A DNA stretch of 64,000 nt from Fasciolopsis buskii (taxonomy: Eukaryota; Platyhelminthes; Trematoda; Plagiorchiida; Fasciolidae): positions 65,943 through 129,942 of the forward strand of contig LUCM01005840.1 in assembly GCA_008360955.1 (NCBI GenBank), given 5' to 3'. The position numbers were made by a program, and so were the translations under genes. Shown here piece after piece: positions 34,752 through 47,376 of this stretch (position 1 is its first letter; each line of letters begins with the position of its first letter). The notes under the pieces are model-generated. The model saw only the letters and a list, made by a program, of their open reading frames with translations. It was not told the DNA's origin and ran no database searches.

Positions 34752-36559
34752 AATCAACTTCTCCAATTGATGTACGCTCTTATTTTATTATTAAAAAGGA
34801 AGTACGAGATAAGAGACAAATTAGATTTGTATTCTCGTTCTTCATGATGCGCTTGGACGAGGAATAGTAACAAAGTCAAATGGATTCACATTTGCATTGG
34901 GATATCAGTGGTCGCAACTACTATACGATCCCAGCTTGTTCCACAACCTTATTCTTCAGCGTAGCCGCTGAGATTACAAGTTTATCAAACCAACCAGTTT
35001 TACAAGACGAGAGTTCAAATTAATTTCTATTTTAGTCAAACGAAGACTGCGCATGTGCACTAGAAGCCTCAGTCCAGGTATCAGACAGCGAACATCATCA
35101 CAAGTATCATCACGTCATTTGGTTTTAACTTAAAAGATAAAATTTCGTTAGGACTCCCATCTAATATTTGTTGTTGGTGCACGATCGACTTCGTATATTA
35201 TTGTTCTTCATTTCAAAGGCTCTGAGATTTCATCAGACCAGACATATTCTTACTATTCCAGAACGAAGGAAGCATTGAGTGAACCGATCAGTGTGGGTAA
35301 ATATTCTCAATGTCTGTTGAAAAACTTGCTCCCAGCAATGAACTCCTGTATCGTATAGTATAGTATAACACGTTTAGGCAGCCTTACTATGCGATAAACT
35401 AAATTCCACAAAATAATAAGGAAATTATGAATGCTGCCGTGATGTGTTTATAAATATTCTTTCCACTCTGCTTCGCTAGTTCTCCCTAAGCCGTGTTTAG
35501 TCGAATTGGTAACTTAATATCAAGATCAAATACGTGATCTCTGATCAAACGATATCAATCATTTTGAATCTGGTTCTACCTTTCTTCCAATTGTTAGGAT
35601 TACAAGTTTCTTTAGGATCACACAAGTTAGCCATTAGCTTTATTTGACGATCATTTTCACTTTGCAACACACGATGGGGCCATGGGCGACAATTTTCAGA
35701 TTGATATATCTAATACCTAGCCAAGACGGCTGAACATAGTAGTTTGCCTGTGAAGCAGATTATGCAGTTGTGAAAACAAGATAAGTGGAGATAAATCAAA
35801 ACAGCGAGAGATAAAGATATGACGAAGTGATTTTCTGCTGCTTAGGAATATCTATGAAGCAGACGAAACGACCAATTTTTGTGACAACACTGAATGATAC
35901 CAAAACACCAATCCGTGTTCCTTTCAAAGAGCCCACTGACAACGCACATATACGCCGGATCATCTAAGCAGTTTTCTGTCTGTCACCATCAAAAGCCATC
36001 CTAAATATTCAAGGAAAAGCTCATTGAAAACTCACTCGGTTGCTTTAATGTGATTCCACCAATTTCAGCAGCGTTACTATGTTGTTCAAACAATAATATA
36101 TGCTATTTATAGTCCGGCCTCTACACGACCACAAAAATCGCCCCAGCGAGTCATCTTAGACCAGATCTTTCCTTTCAGAGTTGCTTCTGAATGAACCCAG
36201 CATCCGTCATTTTCCATAAACTGGTTGGTTCTTCTGCTAGCTGTTATCGGGGCCATTCACACGATGTTTATGAAAACTGAAATGAAAATAAATGAAAACA
36301 ATATTTTCATTTGGACAGTAAAGAAAGAAGAAAATTACCGCGAGACGTAAACTTTCCGCACTGCCTCCCCCAGTAGCTTACGGCAAACAATTTAATTATT
36401 ATAGAATACGACCAATGATGCTTACAAGTCCAAGTTGAATCAGGTCTTGACGAAGAAAGACTAATTCGAGATAGACTATATCTCATAGAATGTTTGGTCA
36501 TCAGTAATTTACAAATCTTGTTATTGTATTGTCAAAGCCTAGTGCAAAGGCCTCAAACC

Positions 36560-37736
36560 AACAGGAATTGAAAAGCCTTAGATGAAAGAATCATCAAAAG
36601 CTGATAAATCTGGTATCCTGCTAAGACCAGCACATGCTGAACTTCTAGTATCACAAGATGGCACGTTGATTAGTAAGCATTTTAGATCCCATCCGCAATG
36701 TCATGATACTTCATTGCGTGGATGACATCTTTGAACGTGCCGACACAATAGGCAATGTTTCATTGGCCCCTCATAATATGTATTCCATCGATGTGGATTC
36801 TCTTCATACGGATATACCTCTTCATCAGACAGTTGATTATTTATGCAGTTTTGTCACCTCAAAAGTTCTATTTCCCTTACTTTTTGACCACTTGGTATCT
36901 TATTATATCATGCACTCAAAATATTCAGTTGTACTTTGAAGGCAGCGCACACGGACAAACCGACAGTGCAGCGATGGGCAGTCCACTGGGACCAACACTA
37001 GTCCCTACATTTTAATCACTGATGGGGAAGGAGCTGCACTTGTTTTGTGCAAGCGATGTGCTGACAATATTCTTATCTTTGCGGACCCCAAAATGAATTC
37101 CCAAGGTTTCGAAATTTTAAGTTTTTCATTAAGAAGAGGCTCACGATAATTCTAATCTTTTTGACATCAAACTCACGAGGCGATCAAATAGGACCACGCA
37201 GCACTCCATCTACAGGAAAAGCTGCATTGAGTGATCACTATTCGCATTTCACAAGTTTTAAATCAATTGCACAAAAACCCAGATTAGTAAAAACTAGTTA
37301 TCACCAAGTGCCAAACAAGAAGAAAGATTTCTTTGCTCAACACTCACCCGCGGCGGTTACCCGGCTAAATTTATTCACTCCGTATACGGGAAAACCCCAA
37401 CGGTGGCCCAGTCTACAGAGCAACAAAGGAAACCATGTAGATCAGGTTGGCCTTCGAGGGAAACCACATTCCCAAAGATTTGCTCCACAAACTCGAATCG
37501 GCCATAAGCCGTACATTCCCAGCTGCAGACCTTCACATTCGGCCTACCATTCGGATGGATGTTCGGGACAAAGGTAAATATAATCAAATGTCACTTTCTG
37601 CTTCACATCTCGCAATTCAACTCATTTGCAGTTGCTGCGATGATTACGTAGGCGAAACGTAAGCCAGGGCCTATTCCGAAGTGGTTGATCAAATTGATGT
37701 CACAGAATACACTTCAGTACAGTTTGCACAACTACT
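36560..37736 (+). mobile_element. Penelope-like element fragment (RT + GIY-YIG-like)
   Basis: The + strand carries pieces of a PLE polyprotein in several frames. YSIDVDSLHTDIPLHQTVDY (36782-36841) fits the 'SFDV.SLFTNVPL' RT motif. AMGSPLGPTLVP (about 36972-37007) fits AMGSPLGP. CKRCADNILIFADP (near 37050) stands where PLE enzymes have the catalytic Y-V-D-D, so the active site is lost. Downstream VAFEGNHIPKDLLHKL and FPAADLHI match the PLE connector, and CSCCDDYVGET (37630-37662) resembles the C-terminal GIY-YIG endonuclease (C.C…Y.G.T). Stops and frameshifts show it is dead. It stops exactly at the edge of the right inverted-repeat arm. Confidence 0.8.
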
Positions 37737-39470
37737 AACCTTGTACCTACGTCCTCTGGTTTGGCTTCCAACCTCACAATACCATCTTTCCAAACAGAAA
37801 AAACGAGAAGTGCAGACCGACGACGGGACAGTAAGTTGAAGAACTACACAGACGAAAAATGATTTTGATCACCGCTAACTGTGACATTGGCCTAAATTAC
37901 CTATTGTCTCCAACCGTCTCCCGGAGAGATCTCGTGAACCCCAACCCGGCAGTCTAACTGTACTTGAACGAACCAGTTCACAGGTTAACGTTTTCATACC
38001 TTTTCCTATGTCATCAACTGAACACTTCCAAGCATTACCTGCTGCAGAGGACAGCGTAAAACCAGCCAGTCATTCTATGGGGATGTGCCAAACATGTCCC
38101 AACCACCGTAATCTATCCTGACTCAGTGACTGTCCCGAGGATCGAATACTGGGACACATTACCTTACGCCTAACCTATGAGTTACTCACAAAATTCTCCC
38201 ACTATATCCTACCGATACTATGAATACAAGGGTGTTCAAACGTCAAAAGTCTTCCCACATATTCGGTTCTCGACGGTCATGTTTCAGAACCAAACTTTGA
38301 TCGATCACCAGATGTGACACCGACGACACAGATTCCTCAAATTAGCGAACGCCAAACAGGCCTCCTGTACGCGTGAACACATCAGGTGAGATACAACCAC
38401 CCAAGTAAATAAATATATCCACCTCATCCACCCGTTCCCCTGCGAGAACGAGGCTCGGCTTTGAGCCAATCCAGTCTCGAAACAGCATTTTACACTTAGG
38501 AGGTGCAAAATGTATCCCAAACACGCCTACGATGTCGTTTAGACGATCAAGAAAAATTTGCAGCCTGCCTGAGTATTCAAACAGTAGGGGAAAATCGTCT
38601 ATATATTCTAACTATGCATGCTTTTTGCAAGTTTATTGCATGAACAAAGCGGAGTTCCGCATGCAAAGACGAGGATTTACATTTTCTATGTGCACTCCCA
38701 CCTTGGTCTCTGTGCTTGGTGTTTTAAAGGCTATCAACTCTGGATGCTCTTCTGCGCATTTTGCGATACGTCCTTTTCCTAGCCCATTTAGTTGTCCAGT
38801 GCGCGCGATGCATTCATTTAACTTAAGAACTCATAGAACTTGCATTTACATATATATAACATGTATATATACATGCATATATATATGTATATGTACATGT
38901 GCTGTCCAGCAGCGATCAGATGGATTCAGCTCTTGTCTCCGTACTAGTCCCAGAGATTCGAAATGCACATCCTCTGGTCGACTTTGGAGATAGATGCCTC
39001 TTCTCCGGCTGTTTAACACTCACCTTTTGGGGTGCTTGGTTCTGTACTGCTCCACTTTTAGTGTTATGTTCTTCGGTCCCCCCGGTGTAGCAGGCCCCAG
39101 TCTCTATGGCGCATCCCCCTAACACATCATAAACAAACGCATTAGAGACCGGGGACGGAGTAAGTATTCCCACACACTTCGAACGAAGTCAGAAAACCTG
39201 GGTTCGCAGTGCACATACTGGGCGCATGAGTGTGATGGACGAGTCATGATCCTTGGCCGCTAGGCCCACTAAAAAGTGAGCATGCAGTCAAGTTTCGTAC
39301 GCTGGTTGTGACTGGTTTGAAATCATGGTTTAGCCATCTTCCCTAGACTGACTAACAAAGCTCAGTCAGCATGATGGACAATGCCGAGCACTCGCTTTCA
39401 TTTTCTCACCAACAATAACCTGTCCGTCACGAGAAGGCAGTGAGTGGGATTTCTCGGAAGACCCTGCTTG
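37737..39470 (-). repeat. right arm of 1,734-bp inverted repeat
   Basis: This is the exact reverse complement of 24618-26351. Unlike the left arm, its outer side continues into the same minus-strand RTE element whose 3' end the arm carries, so this copy has the longer, probably original context. Inside the arm edge at 37737 the sequence is PLE; outside 39470 it is unassigned DNA of the insertion. Confidence 0.97.
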
Positions 39471-39930
39471 ACACACACGGTCATTTGAGTGCATTTGGAG
39501 AGGCGTTCAAAGGGCGTCATCATCACGGTGTCTGAAGACACCCACGACCGACAATAATGTGGTATCTGGAGGGCACTCACGACGAAGAAGTTTTATTGTA
39601 AGCGAACGGTCACACGCGCATAGGAGTGTCTTTGAGAATGCTGCGGTACAAGTTTTTGCAATTGCCTTTAGGATATTGGGGAGTCCCAACATGCTTCGCT
39701 GAAAATCGCAACTTTGTATTCGTACAAACCCGCGAAGATTCTTCATATTCGTTGCTTTATTTCTCTAACACGAAACACTGAAACTTCTGTTTTCATTTCG
39801 TGATCGCGGATTTCGGATGAGTGGTTCTGAACTTACTTACAAAGGAAATCGTGGAATTGCTCTTGAAGTAAACCACTATCTGGTTTACTTCAAATTCCGT
39901 CGCGCACATTATGGTGGTTGTTTCCGCAAG
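38650..39930. mobile_element. insertion inside the RTE reverse transcriptase
   Basis: This block lies between the two RT halves. It contains the TA-rich tract (38843-38898) and a minus-strand tRNA-like head (39193-39268), so it may include a SINE. It does not resemble LINE coding sequence. Part of it (to 39470) is shared with the left arm. Its ends are approximate and no target-site duplication was resolved. Confidence 0.45.
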
Positions 39931-42440
39931 AGTGACTGTCTGCCAACCACTTCTCTTGATGAAGTCGGTTGAATCCCTGTCTTGACTGCGAACTCGACTT
40001 CGGTTGTTAGCTTACAACGAGCGAATAATCGAAATGATTTTTCCTTGCATACCCTCCGATGACAGGCAGCGCCCGAGTCGAAAACCGCTTTGCAATCAAG
40101 AAAAACAGTAATAATGAGTCCACGGAATGTGTATATGTTATAAGGTCTGTCACAATATAAAAATTTGGTCAATACAACCTCGATTGGTACGAAACTCTGC
40201 TTAATTCCCATGTGTACATTTCCCGCAAGCACCAGATAATCAGCGGAGGATAATGCCCCAAAACAGTTTGCTGGATTGCTCACCAAGCTAATTCCTCTAT
40301 GGTTTTCACATAAGGTTTTATCACCCTCCTTAAAAATCGGTACAATCACTAATTCATACCAGTTCTTAAGAATCTGTCACTTTGTCCACGTTGGTCCTAG
40401 GAGTTTTGTTAATACTTCACCACCATCACTGAAGAAGGACGAAGTCAGTCACTGTGGCCCAACTGGCTCATGCCTTTCCAGACAACCTATTTCCCTGCTC
40501 ACCTTTCATGACAGAAGACCTATATCCAACCTCATTGGTTTATATGCAGGCATAGGTAAACTGCCGACTGTGGCCGCGAACCAACTAAACTACCCCTTAA
40601 AATGCTCTGCTCAAACAGCTTCTTCCATTTACCTATCCACTACTGCCTGACGAGACTTTTTAGGCTGGCATCCAGCAGACTTCTTAGGTGTTTGGTTTAC
40701 ATTTCGGGGAGGCCGGTCTGCAGGCATCCAACGGAGCAACTGAAGTCGAAGATATACATTTATTCCGAGGTTTACATGGGATGAACTGCTGCTTGGTGGC
40801 TGTTGGTGAGCGTAGGGCTTCTTTGATCTACTCCTAGTGTTTTCTCGTACCCTGGACATTTTGTTGAAATGGCAACCGCAATGAATTTCCCAAATGGAAC
40901 TGAGATCGGTGTTTATCAACTAGAATAAGCTGCACATGACAAATGGTTTTCGTCCTGGCGTGATCGCAGGCTAAGTGCAAACAAAGGGCAGCTGGGACTA
41001 AAGCATGATCTGAATCCATGAGTGTGGTGCAGAATGACCAACATACCTCGAGCGATCTACGCCACCAGTGATCGATGGCAATGTAATCACTCTGGCGACA
41101 GAAGGTGCCAGGTGAGCTCGATGTTGCTTTTTATGACAAAAATTAGTTTACCAAAAGCAGCTTGCGATAAGGACAAATTCGGCAAATTCGACCACCGCGG
41201 TCGGCAGACTCAGAAAATCTACCTCCAATGTGCCGTTCCATCTCCGTTAAGTAGCCAAGTTGGTCGTTAAAATCACCAGTAACGACTTTACCGTCCATTG
41301 AACAAACATTCCGGAATAATCGAGTTAATTATCAGCAGAACTCATCTTTCGCCTCAGGAGAGCTGCAATCAGTGGTCACGCGCACGGAGATAAGACAAAC
41401 AATGACGCTTCAATCGACTGCTACGGACACAGAACCGTCCAACCGTACTGCGCATAAGTGGATGTTTACTGGGATTCAGTCTAACACTTCACTTACATGC
41501 CCAGAGTGATCCAAACGTCAACCTGACCACGAGTGTTTGAAACCCGATCACCGGACACGCCCAGAGTTTGCCAAGAGAATGAGATTGCATCTAGGCTACG
41601 TCGTGATTGGCGTAGTGGGATCATGTAGGCGTTTTTTGAAGACTCAGCATAGATCCGTTTTAAAGATTTCAGCAGTTCCCTCCGAGGCGGATTGTTGCCC
41701 TATTTGGTTGAACGTGGGAATGTTGAAGGTACCTAAATGACGTGGACACTTAGGTCTAAGCAATGCTTGCGAACTATATTTCCCCGTTCCCTTAATGCTA
41801 CCAGCAGGTAAATCCATAGAGCCACAGTTCTTCGTGGTAATTTGCATAGCCCCTGCATCGAGAGAAAGGAAATCAGTAAGATTTCCTGTGGAAAGGATGC
41901 TGAAGGTACTCGGGCTACCGGTACCTCGCGGCTTCCCAGACCGCAGAAAGGGTTTTATTTGGGGACCCTAACGACATTATTTGACTCAAAAATCCTACCC
42001 ACAAAGCAGCGGGGCATTAATCCAGCAAGGGAACTCCGAGCAGGCGTATACTTATCACTACATATCTGGCTTGCAGCAATGGATAGCGCGATCTTCATTA
42101 TCCTGTAAAACGACCGATTTAGTTTGGATTTCATTGTTTGCGTCATTTATTGAGGTTTTTGCAGAATATTGCTAAGGAGTCCGGCCAGTAAGCGGAATAA
42201 TAATTAGGCTTCCCAACCAAATCCCTTGGCTCAAACAAGATCTTGCCCGAAAGGCAGCAGGAAATGACTGAATGGATCAAATACTCCTCCACTCCATGTT
42301 CCGACTGAGTTCTCAGCCCAAGTCAACCCCCAAATTGAAGAACCAGGAGTCCACTTCGTCAGACCTCTAATCATTGACTTTCTGGGTGGGCATGGTTGGA
42401 TCTACGACCTAAGATAGGTCGCTGGGTCAGAGAGGCAGAC

Positions 42441-42752
42441 AAGCAATCACGTCACGTCAAGGTGCAGTCTCATTGTGGTGGGTAAAGAACACGTCGAAGG
42501 GTTAGCTTGATCTTTCCACCGTGTCATCGGTCACAAAACCTTTGATTATCACCAAATACTTTTGACCCAATTTCTTGGTTTGTTAACCGGAAGATTTTAG
42601 CTAATACAGTTATATTTGTATCCTGTACACAATTTAACTCCTATGCTCACTCCTTACACCTCCTTGCCAAATACTGCATAATATAGATCGCAGAATGTTT
42701 TGAGTAAGCGGTTGGAAAGTGTAATAAGATATTTTGAGGTCCTTTAATATTA
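42441..42752. other. unassigned
   Basis: AT-rich DNA between the RTE 5' end and a small inverted-repeat element; nothing recognised. Confidence 0.4.
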
Positions 42753-42945
42753 ATTGTGAGGGATGTAATGTTAACAACACAGCGTTGCTGGTAGATGTAA
42801 TGCGCCAACGTTTCGACTACCGTGGGTAGTCTTTCTCTAGGCATTTGATTGTAAAACTTGCCTTAGGAAAAATGCCCACGATAGTCGAAACGTTGGTGCA
42901 TTACATCTGCCAGCAACGCGTTATTAACGTTATATCATTCATAAT
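42753..42945. mobile_element. compound MITE-like inverted element
   Basis: This 193-bp unit is itself a long imperfect palindrome. The left half contains ccaacgtttcgactaccgtg and the right half its inverse, cacgatagtcgaaacgttgg, with arms of about 85 bp at roughly 80% identity. The ends (attgtgaggg… and …cattcataat) resemble the terminal inverted repeats of 49507-49642. It looks like two partial copies of that element joined head to head. Confidence 0.7.
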
Positions 42946-45900
42946 TCAAACCAATACATGGCGCATCGAGTTTTCGATACACTCCTTACATTATTTGGTC
43001 CTGATATTTACAAACTGGTTATCCTTCAGTGCTAGTCTTCTTACCCCATTGTTCAATTTGATAAAGATAAGTTTGTGTCTCAGACGTTTTCATTGATACA
43101 GAATCAGTGTTTCTTACACTAGTGTGGCACAATTTTGCAGTTTCCGGTAATGTTAACAGCCGTTGTTCTTGACATGCTCTTCCTTAGTTGTCGAACCCCT
43201 GTTCCTCGACATCTCTTAATGGAGGGTCATCAGTGAAATCAAAATTTACATTGGATATACTTTGCTGTTGCTATCATTTCTTTACCACATTGGGGGTCAG
43301 GTCCGTTATTCTGGACGATCATGGAACAGATTTATCTGCATTTCTCTCAATAAACCCCGAACAATTAAGTCATGGAGAATTGCGTTGATCTCTAATGTTG
43401 GTTATTCATCGTTCCTGTGTGAATCGTTCCTAACCGTTTTCCTTATATCCATGTTTCTCATCAGTAATATAACTTCATCCAGCCACCTTGAAAATGTAAC
43501 TTCCTTCTCAAGGAACCTACTCCCTTCTTTTGCTTCATCTTTTCGCTGCTGACTCGCTAAAGCCAAACCAACCACGGCTCTTCTCCTCATACGACTCAGT
43601 TCGGCTTCACAGAACGTCATTGGGAAGGTTCCATCCGCCTTTCTATTATGGTGATTTTATGAGAATAATTGGTACATGAAAAGGGAACATTATACGATAC
43701 CCGTAAAGATAGCCGAAGAGCCTATTAGCCAAGCCAGGATAGATAAGGTTAATCTTCTATTGGTTACGCCTTAATCCTGATTTATTTAGCTCCAGACTAG
43801 AGACGCTGTACTAAACCTTCAGAAAGATACGACCACACCAGAAACGGGGACGTTCATTAGGAAGACCTTAAAAGATTGAAGTTAAATTTGTAAAAGTAAT
43901 TTAAATTTTGTGCTTTACGTGTGTCTGTACGCAGATTCATCTGCTTGCGACACTGAGAGCTACTAATTCGGAGCGCACTACACTGTACGACAAGGCTTCA
44001 TTGAAACATATAAGCAGCAGGATCTACGGAAATTGAAGCACTTGATCGTGCGTTTTTTGTCATATGTCGATGTGATACACAACAGTTTCTCTCTTTGTTG
44101 TCATCTTAGTGGCGTTTTGTGCATCTCGATAAATTCAGCAGCACTTACTATCCTCTCATAAGTGTCGATGTTTTCATTCACGAGGTCCGAACAACTTCTT
44201 GTGGTTTGGATCTTTCTTTCCGAATTTCTCACAGAGCAAGATGCTTCACCTCATTCCTCATCGTCAAGAATCACAGATTAGTGGTTAGCCGAAGGATCAT
44301 TCATTTTGATAATTTACAGGAATCAGCAAGCAGTTCTTGGTTTTCTAAATCTGAAGTGAGCCTCGCTTCCAGTGTCCTCGTTGATTGGGGGCTGTGCATA
44401 TTCCTTTGCATTGCACAGATCTTCGTACAGGTCAGGAGAAAGAGAGTGGGCGAGAAAAAATGAAAGAAGAATCATTTTGAAGAGCTAACCACACATTGGC
44501 TAGCTCTTTCACTCGCAGACTGGGTGTTATTGGCCTTCCATCAAGATTAATAATTCATTTGTGGCCTGGATGACACTCGGTTGATAAGTAGTTGCAGAGG
44601 GTTAAACTAGGGAGCCCTATTTTAAGATAGTGATCGGACAGTTTGACCTGGAAGGCGGCGGGAAAACCTGAGAGTTTCGAAGGCTATAGTGGGCCAGTAG
44701 CTGATTGTTAAGGTCATGAGCCCCTTGGATAAGGTCAACCATCTTGGTTGTCCAGTTCTAACTTCCATCACAGATTCCGGCAAGCTCAGAGTCGTAATTG
44801 CCCTGGAATTGGTGTTCGGTAATCTCCTGTAGTAGTACCATCAAAGAACGATCAATCCGCTGAAGAGAATCGCTGATTTGTCTTTGTTCTCACATCTAGA
44901 TGAACGAGATCCCGCCAGAGAAGGCCTTTAGGAAGATATTCCTCAGTGGAGGCTGTTTGAGATTCCTGATCATTAAAAAAAAACTTGAGCGGAGTTTATG
45001 ATGAGTAAACTGCTTGGAGCTTGAGATATCCACCTCCCAACCACAATCAGCAACTTGGAGGGTCTTTTGTCCCGGTACTGTCTCAGTGGCTCTATTTTAA
45101 CTGGTATGTTCTTCCAGCTGAGCAGTTTGTGTCGGCAACCGTTCAAAATTGCCACCTGCAAATCCCGTTTACTAAACAGCCGGTCCTGCTGATCACGATT
45201 ACTCACATTTTCCGGTAAAACAGTAGTACAGATCAGAAGTACCATTGCTCTGAAACTGATTTTTGTTGTTTTATGCTTGTGTTTCGCGGAATCATCCCAG
45301 TAGGAAAGCCGGAATGAAATGATCTGTTTTCCAGGGGTCATATGAACTATTTCTCCTAATGAACATCAATTGATCAGAAGTTTCACATTCTATGAATTCC
45401 ATTCATCTGCAAGCTACGGCAGTAGCTAAATCCATGTAGAATAGCAGACATCACATCTCACTAAAGCTTTAGTGTACAGTCCCCCAATGTTTTGCTTTAG
45501 AAACGCAATACTGACCAGGGATACAAAAACCTCACAAAAAACGATATTCATTGAATAATAGAGGCAGTATTAAATATACTTTCATCAGGTTGACACTGAA
45601 ATGGTGATCATCCTGACCGATCATTACGGCTAAGTGGTCCTACTGGCCAGCACCAAGTACAACGCAGGCTTTCGATGGTTATAAGTCTTACGAATATAGA
45701 AACAGAAATTAATCTTCGCAATCGCATACTGTCGGAATAACATAGTTTGGATGCCTGAATTCCAGTATGAGATGTTCGAATTTAAGGAAATGAGACAACA
45801 AGACGGCTTATGAAAAAATATTTCAAGTTTCTTTTGTCGGCAAACACGGCTCAATTTCGGTATGAGGAAGAATGATACAATTGCTTGTCAGCGAAAGTCG

Positions 45901-47376
45901 ATGTAGTGCATCGTCACTGAAGGTAGACAGTGCGCATAAATATTAGCCGGATATCCAGAATGCATGCACACTTATTCATAACTTTTTGACATTGTTTTGG
46001 AGTTGTTTAGAACTGCGTCGCAATTATTTAGAACCGCTGTCCAAATGGCCTACGGATATCTCGTTCTCATCAGTCTGACACGAGGCTCACGGCATCAGAG
46101 TTGCACGTTTGTAACACGAAGGGCTTTGATTTTCTGTGTATTGCACTAAAAATCCATTAAAAATGATACAGAAGATGGTGTAAATTAATTAATTTTGCAG
46201 CTACTGTGTAGGAAAATAAAGCTTTTACCGAATATGATATTGGACATTTTTGACATAAGGTGATACCAATCATACTTTAAGAGGTAGAAAAAGTTTTCAG
46301 GAAACATTTTTGTGTAGTTGTTTCAGATCACTCCATCATTGTTTGAGCCTGTTCTTGAACGTTTCTCACGAATTTCCCAAACTGAACCCTCAGTTCTCTG
46401 GTAAAAGAGTCATGTATTAACCGCAATTCATTTTTTTGGCGGTCCCAAACTCAAATATGCAGTCTGCTTAATTTCGCGCGGAACGACCTCTTCTCTTTGA
46501 GCCGCCGATTGGACATATTCCTGAATCCTTCTGACCCATTGTGTCCCTCTGCTGCCCGAAGTGCAAATATCGTCTCGTCAGTGGACAGAAAAGTCCATTT
46601 GGACTGTGGAATGGTGCCATGGATTCTAATTTCTCTGGCCGGGGTTAAATCTTATGCAGACATATCTCGTAATTGAGGATTACACTCACTGATTTGGGGA
46701 TCAAGAACGAAGTTTCGTGAAACCATCCCCATGGTTCAGTCGCAAAAATCTAAACGGAACCGTGAGGATCAGATGGAAACGCACCTAACAGGAAAAACTT
46801 GGTGATAATGAGAAAAATGGCCAAACATCCCATCGCTGTGATGACTACTGGCTAACCATGAATCCGTTTTCGGAAGAATGTGCATGAAATGAAATAGAAG
46901 CTGAAGGGTTAATGAGATCCATGCTGAATCGTACTTATCCCTCAAAAGTTTACTCAGCTGATTGTCATCTAAAATTAAAACTACTGACTGGTAACCCCAC
47001 GAAAGTGATGTTATTTTACTTCATAATGCCGCCTAAATGTATCATCCAGAAAATCTAAGAACCAACAAGTAAGGTGAACTACCGATTTAAAGGTAAATTG
47101 GAGCATCAGGAAAAGTCGCTATTTTTAGGTTTGCGAAAGACCATCGTGGTAGACGATTGAAATCAGAACCTTGGCGATGAGTCGGAATGACGTATCAACC
47201 AGAGCAGCAAAAACTGATGCTCTTTGGTCTGTCGACCATCGCAAGTGGCCATCACCCAGAACGTGGTTGACTTGAATCACCTATGCCATTAGAGTCTCTG
47301 ATGGATCACATAAAGTCAAGTCTCGTTGCAAAATTTCTATAACATTTCCTTCAAACTAATCCTAACTTTGTGACAG
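42946..47376. other. AT-rich, no gene confidently seen
   Basis: About 4.4 kb. The longest frames (44119-44463 +, 44973-45341 -, 43262-43552 +) lack recognisable domains and convincing splice sites. The stretch probably represents intron or intergenic DNA with old, unrecognised repeats. Confidence 0.4.

Larger units (their letters stand above)
30546..36559. other. AT-rich stretch, few recognisable features
   Basis: About 6 kb inside the inverted repeat centre. It contains only weak candidate exons (31576-31815 and 32940-33076 on +) and a tRNA-like sequence at 34682-34751. The rest looks like intergenic or intronic DNA with no family that I recognise. Confidence 0.4.
37737..42440 (-). mobile_element. 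RTE LINE split by an insertion
   Basis: Read on the minus strand from 42440: the 5' untranslated region (42186-42440, related inverted to 20940-21100); the endonuclease, readable from about 41260, with LGYLTEMERHIGGRF, TNFCHKKQHR and SDHALVPAALCLHL (near 41010); then RT motifs VPIFKEGDKTLCENHRGISL (40275-40345) and FLDCKAVFDS (near 40075), with motif A aspartate kept. The RT frame ends near 39930. The catalytic box (YIDD) appears only near 38600, about 1.2 kb too far, so foreign DNA (about 38650-39930) separates the RT halves. The thumb and tail then run to 37737. Stops occur throughout. Reading the two RT pieces as one element is an inference from their order and strand. Confidence 0.75.

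Noticed and set aside
44973..45341. 122-codon minus frame
   Set aside because: No motif, no convincing splice sites, and an overlapping + frame of moderate length; length alone is not enough in this DNA.
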